The translations under genes were made by a program, and so were the position numbers. Shown one piece after another: positions 6,940 to 7,276 of a DNA stretch of 7,276 nt (within the stretch, counting starts at the first letter, position 1; each line of letters opens with the position of its first letter). The notes beneath the pieces were generated by a model, which was not told the origin of the DNA, did not search any database, and saw nothing but the letters and a program-made list of their open reading frames with translations. Source of the DNA: Acidobacteriota bacterium (GTDB lineage: Bacteria; Acidobacteriota; Terriglobia; Bryobacterales; Bryobacteraceae). Location of the stretch: the NCBI GenBank assembly GCA_016871135.1, contig VFZQ01000259.1, forward strand, positions 1-7,276. The letters are read 5' to 3'.

Positions 6940-7276
6940 GGTGTTGCTACCCCTGGTCCTAATCCTTCTGTTTTGTCCATCGCATAAACGTTGACGACGA
7001 ATGGCGAAGCGGTGCGCCAAAGCGGTGCAATCCAGCTCCACTGATAGCCCTCGACGCCGATTTCAACCAAGTTGCCGGGCTGGTTGCTGTTCACTCCGTT
7101 AACCTCGACCAAGGTGACGGGATTGTAGAAACGAACCTTGATCTTGTTGTCGTGAATTGGGTTGCTGAGAAATCCGACGGAGTTGTCCTTCACGATCTGC
7201 TTGATCGAAGCGTCCTGACACATCCCCGGCAGCGTCTGGTAGGTGACGGCGTACCGGACGCCCTGTCGGACCGCAA
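6930..7276 (-). CDS. TadE-family protein, C-terminal part (5' end outside window)
   Basis: The frame is open from the right edge to the TAG at 6930, giving the last 115 residues; the ATG at 7223 is internal, not the start. Reading in from the edge gives AVRQGVRYAVTYQTLPGM, then DASIKQIVKDNSVGFL and KIKVRFYNP, then QPGNLVEIGVEGYQWSWIAPLW. The AVR-GVRYA segment is what normally follows the membrane helix in TadE-like proteins, and the V-V-V-Y-W-IAPL strand is their usual C-terminal beta region. The anchor and any prepilin site therefore lie beyond the window. The stop overlaps the start of the next TadE-like gene by 10 nt (ATGCCGTTAG), so the two are probably translated together. Family assignment is from motif recall. 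Confidence 0.87.
   Translation of the reverse strand, partial: AVRQGVRYAVTYQTLPGMCQDASIKQIVKDNSVGFLSNPIHDNKIKVRFYNPVTLVEVNGVNSNQPGNLVEIGVEGYQWSWIAPLWRTASPFVVNVYAMDKTEGLGPGVATPCR

Noticed and set aside
6940..7041. Longer N-terminus for the second TadE-like protein starting at 7041
   Set aside because: It would add 34 basic residues before a normal prepilin leader and overlap the upstream gene by 112 nt; the ATG at 6939 fits family architecture.
1..7276. CRISPR array, tRNA, rRNA, insertion sequence or phage/defence genes
   Set aside because: I saw no spaced direct repeats, no cloverleaf or rRNA-like segments, no transposase motifs and no terminal inverted repeats with target duplications; the window is filled by envelope-related genes.

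Overview
The window reads as chromosomal DNA of a GC-rich soil-type bacterium, most likely an Acidobacteriota member of the Bryobacterales/Solibacter group. I base this on protein style recalled from that group: TadE/TadG-like envelope genes, secreted proteins with an 'ELxGDvvitCxGGTP' N-terminal motif and an 'FQGYMMVNCDFQFAHGYAFISDFG'-type C-terminus, and a very large TPR-like secreted protein. This is recognition from memory, not a database result. All five genes I can support lie on the minus strand, so the biological order runs from right to left.

Right end (7276 to 4806): three tightly packed envelope genes. The first is the 3' part of a TadE-family gene that enters from outside the window. 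It overlaps by 10 nt a second, complete TadE-like gene with a canonical prepilin-peptidase site (G15 / E20). That gene overlaps by 26 nt a TadG-like gene with an N-terminal membrane anchor and a von Willebrand factor A (VWA) domain whose MIDAS metal-binding residues are intact. The overlaps imply one translationally coupled mRNA, and a GC-rich hairpin followed by U-rich sequence sits 20 nt after the last stop codon.

Middle (4805 to 2699): a 153-bp intergenic region carries that terminator and a probable promoter with a nearly 12-bp-per-arm perfect palindrome over its -35/spacer. The promoter drives a 586-residue secreted protein of unknown function. This gene ends in a textbook intrinsic terminator (13-bp perfect stem, eight U). 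It is therefore an insulated single-gene unit.

Left end (2698 to 1): one reading frame is open from an ATG with a signal peptide through 899 codons to the window edge without a stop. It encodes a very large exported, mostly helical protein with a TPR-like N-terminus. I do not recognise a defined function. Long open frames on the opposite strand here are codon-register shadows of this gene.

Together the genes concern the cell envelope: a Tad-type minor pilin/adhesion module followed by two independently expressed exported proteins. I see no tRNA, rRNA, CRISPR array, insertion sequence or attachment site. I see no convincing evidence of a defence or mobile system. The most novel material is the two exported proteins of unknown function and the palindromic regulatory site.
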